8,380 nucleotides of DNA from Schlesneria sp. (lineage in GTDB: Bacteria; Planctomycetota; Planctomycetia; Planctomycetales; Planctomycetaceae). The stretch lies in contig JANXOO010000085.1 in assembly GCA_025353525.1 (NCBI GenBank), positions 1 to 8,380 on the forward strand. The letters run 5' to 3'. Under the pieces are notes generated by a model that had not been told where the DNA came from, did not search any database, and saw nothing but the letters and a program-made list of their open reading frames with translations. A program made the translations under genes and the position numbers. The number at the start of each line of letters is the position of its first letter. Positions within the stretch are counted from its first letter, which is position 1. Shown piece after piece: positions 6,597-8,380 of this stretch.

Positions 6597-8047
6597 CTGT
6601 CAACTCGGCACATAATCCGCCGGACACCCATTCGATGCCAGCCAGCGCGGCGGAGAAAGCGACGCGGTTTCGCTATCGCATTCTGGGTTTGTTGTGTGGC
6701 CTGTCGATGATTACCTATTTTGACCGCGTCTGTTTCGCGTCGGCAGCATCGGGGATGGCCCACGATCTTGGACTGAGTGGCAAAGAGCAACTGAAATGGG
6801 CACACACCGCGTTCGCTATCGCTTACGGAGCGTTTGAACTTCCTGCAGGCTGGATGGGCGACCGATGGGGAGCGCGAGGAACATTGTTGCGAATCGTTAT
6901 CTGGTGGTCGTTCTTTACCGCACTGACCGGATTGATCGGGTTAAAGACAGGCTCCGCAACACTGGGCGGATTGACATCGCTGGTCATCGTGCGATTCCTG
7001 TTTGGCGCAGGCGAAGCCGGGGCCTACCCGAACATCGCCAGAGCGATCCACAACTGGTTTTCCATGCCGCGTTGGGAAATGGCTCAGGGATACGTCTGGA
7101 TGTCCGGACGAATTGCAGGTGGCATCACACCGCTGATCTGGGCCTTTCTTGTCAGTGGCACTTCGTTCACCGCTCCTCTTATTCACTGGCGAGGCGCCTT
7201 CTTTATCTTCGGGGGACTGGGACTGGTATGGTGCGCCGCGTTTGCATTGTGGTTCAGGGACCGACCCGACGACCACCCGTTGGTGAACGCCGCCGAAAGA
7301 GAACTTGTCGGTTCGACCTGGCAGCCGCATCGACGTACCCCGCTACCCGTACGAGCCATGTTGACCAACCGAAGTTTGTGGGCGTTGTGCGCGATGTATT
7401 CGTTGATTAATTATGGATGGTTCTTCAACGTCTCCTATCTTCCCGGATACCTGAAAGACCGCTTCCAATTGCCCGACGGAGACATCATCGGGGCGGTCTA
7501 TGCAGGAGCCCCTCTGTGGATTGGTGCGATCGGCTGCGTGGCGGGCGGAGCAATTGTCAGCCGTCTCGCCCGATCGTTGGGCGACCGTCGACGAGCTCGC
7601 CAGATCCTTGGATGCAGTGCAATGCTCGTCTGTTCGGTGGCATGGTGGAGCGCGCATCAGGCAACGAATATTCATCTGTTTTGTCTGTCTGTTTCACTCG
7701 CCGCGTTTTGCGTTGACCTCACGCTGGGCGCCGCATGGGCCACATGCCATGACCTGGGTCGACAACACGCCGGCACCACGGCCGCGTGTATGAATACTGT
7801 CGGCACAATGGGCGCTGCCCTCGCTGCATGGCTGACCGGAGCGATTGTCGAGCATTTCTCCGCCGTCCTGCCGTCGGCCCATCCGTTGTCAACATCCGAC
7901 CGGTACATTGCGTCGATGGCCGGATATCAAGCGGTCTTCTGTACGTATGCGTCCGTCTATGTGGTTGCTGCGTTTTGCTGGTGTTTCATCAATTCCGCTC
8001 AGCCGTTGCAGCCGGACGCGGATTCCGGCAAACCTCCTGAAATGTAA
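6593..8047 (+). CDS. MFS transporter, anion:cation symporter (ACS)-like
   Basis: The 484-aa product has about 12 predicted membrane segments, approximately at 28-46, 68-88, 98-118, 127-146, 168-190, 200-221, 262-283, 298-322, 338-354, 358-380, 398-420 and 445-467. It contains ACS-type signatures: MITYFDRVCFA in helix 1 (39-49), the motif A loop GWMGDRWGAR (86-95) between helices 2 and 3, and RFLFGAGEAGAYPNIARAIHNWF (134-156) around helix 4, quoted here by position. A second basic loop, SRLARSLGDRRRAR (323-336), lies between helices 8 and 9. ACS members usually import organic anions such as sugar acids or aromatic carboxylates with protons; the substrate here cannot be assigned. The start ATG overlaps the PPC stop (ATGA), so translation is probably coupled. 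An internal ATG at 6635 would remove a hydrophilic 14-residue N-terminus and remains possible. Confidence 0.9.
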   Translation: MTVNSAHNPPDTHSMPASAAEKATRFRYRILGLLCGLSMITYFDRVCFASAASGMAHDLGLSGKEQLKWAHTAFAIAYGAFELPAGWMGDRWGARGTLLRIVIWWSFFTALTGLIGLKTGSATLGGLTSLVIVRFLFGAGEAGAYPNIARAIHNWFSMPRWEMAQGYVWMSGRIAGGITPLIWAFLVSGTSFTAPLIHWRGAFFIFGGLGLVWCAAFALWFRDRPDDHPLVNAAERELVGSTWQPHRRTPLPVRAMLTNRSLWALCAMYSLINYGWFFNVSYLPGYLKDRFQLPDGDIIGAVYAGAPLWIGAIGCVAGGAIVSRLARSLGDRRRARQILGCSAMLVCSVAWWSAHQATNIHLFCLSVSLAAFCVDLTLGAAWATCHDLGRQHAGTTAACMNTVGTMGAALAAWLTGAIVEHFSAVLPSAHPLSTSDRYIASMAGYQAVFCTYASVYVVAAFCWCFINSAQPLQPDADSGKPPEM

Positions 8048-8203
8048 AAATTGCATTGACGGAATCAGCTCGCGCAACGATGATTCGCAGCCAGGGGCGA
8101 GGCGCCCGTGACACAATTCGCCAGGATGGTGAATTCGGAAGAAATGACCCATACATTTCACGGATGTCGGCTGATTGACACCGAGCCAAGGATGGCGGAC
8201 CCG

Positions 8204-8380
8204 ATGACATTTGAATTGATCGACGAGATGGAGCGGCTGGGCACGCCACGCGTGTTGGTCATCGGCGACTTGATCCTCGACCGATATGTCTGGGGAGATG
8301 CCGAACGAATCAGTCAGGAAGCTCCTGTCATCCTTCTCCGCGAAGACCGGCACGAATCCCGATTGGGTGGCGCCGCCAAT
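8204..8380 (+). CDS. Heptose-7-phosphate kinase-like PfkB-family protein (RfaE1/HldE-type), 5' part
   Basis: This is the first 59 codons of a gene cut by the window edge. The frame gives PRVLVIGDLILDRYVWGDAE, then RISQEAPVILLRE and RLGGAAN. This closely follows the N-terminus of D-glycero-beta-D-manno-heptose-7-phosphate kinase (RfaE1, or the kinase half of HldE), which reads [23 protein letters not shown] and ends in RLGGAAN. The GGAAN block belongs to the ribokinase/PfkB substrate-binding region. Such kinases phosphorylate a sugar phosphate on the route to ADP-heptose for lipopolysaccharide cores, which fits a Gram-negative envelope; whether a C-terminal adenylyltransferase is fused cannot be seen. 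The frame is open back to 8084, with other starts (ATG 8126, 8144, 8192). ATG 8204 is preferred because it leaves the usual short lead before the first beta strand and has purine-rich GCGGA just upstream; 8192 is the main alternative. Confidence 0.85.
   Translation, partial: MTFELIDEMERLGTPRVLVIGDLILDRYVWGDAERISQEAPVILLREDRHESRLGGAAN

Noticed and set aside
8095..8107. GGGCG-AGG-CGCCC hairpin after the MFS gene as a terminator
   Set aside because: The stem is only 5 bp, no T-run follows, and it lies close to the next gene; support is too weak for a terminator call.
7889..8353. 154-aa minus-strand frame spanning the MFS end, the gap and the kinase start
   Set aside because: It crosses two supported plus-strand genes and has no recognisable motif.

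Overview
The window looks like chromosomal DNA from a planctomycete (Gram-negative type envelope, moderately high GC). The main evidence is an adjacent gene pair encoding a DUF1549/DUF1553 cytochrome-like protein and a DUF1501 protein with a Tat-type leader, an arrangement characteristic of Planctomycetota and rare elsewhere. A PPC-domain secreted protein and an ACS-type MFS transporter follow. All genes that can be supported lie on the + strand and pack tightly, with stop/start overlaps at 777 and 6593. No gap between genes exceeds 300 bases.

Region 1 (about 1-1901) is a three-gene module resembling the E. coli yjfL-yjfM-yjfC genes (and the ygiB-ygiC pair). It holds the C-terminal end of a DUF350 membrane protein, a small Ser/Gly-rich lipoprotein with the YgiB/YjfM (DUF1190-like) C-terminal motif, and an ATP-grasp ligase of the glutathionylspermidine-synthase family lacking the amidase half. 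The lipoprotein and ligase genes share one base (TAATG), so they are probably translationally coupled. The biochemical role of this conserved module is not established; an amide- or peptide-bond-forming modification at the cell envelope is the plausible inference.

Region 2 (about 1902-2028) is an intergenic stretch with a perfect 8-bp inverted repeat around an AT-rich core, a possible operator or promoter region for what follows.

Region 3 (2029-8047) is a probable operon: the DUF1549/DUF1553 protein (TTG start, two c-heme-like motifs, a BIG2-like Ig domain), the Tat-exported DUF1501 protein, a 124-bp gap dominated by a nested inverted-repeat element, a short secreted PPC-domain protein, and an MFS transporter whose ATG overlaps the preceding stop codon. 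Together they suggest periplasmic handling of an unknown substrate plus uptake of a small organic anion, but the substrate cannot be read from sequence.

Region 4 (8048-8380) is a short gap followed by the 5' end of a PfkB-family kinase closely resembling the heptose-7-phosphate kinase (RfaE1/HldE), cut by the window edge. No tRNA, rRNA, CRISPR array, integrase or transposase gene was seen.
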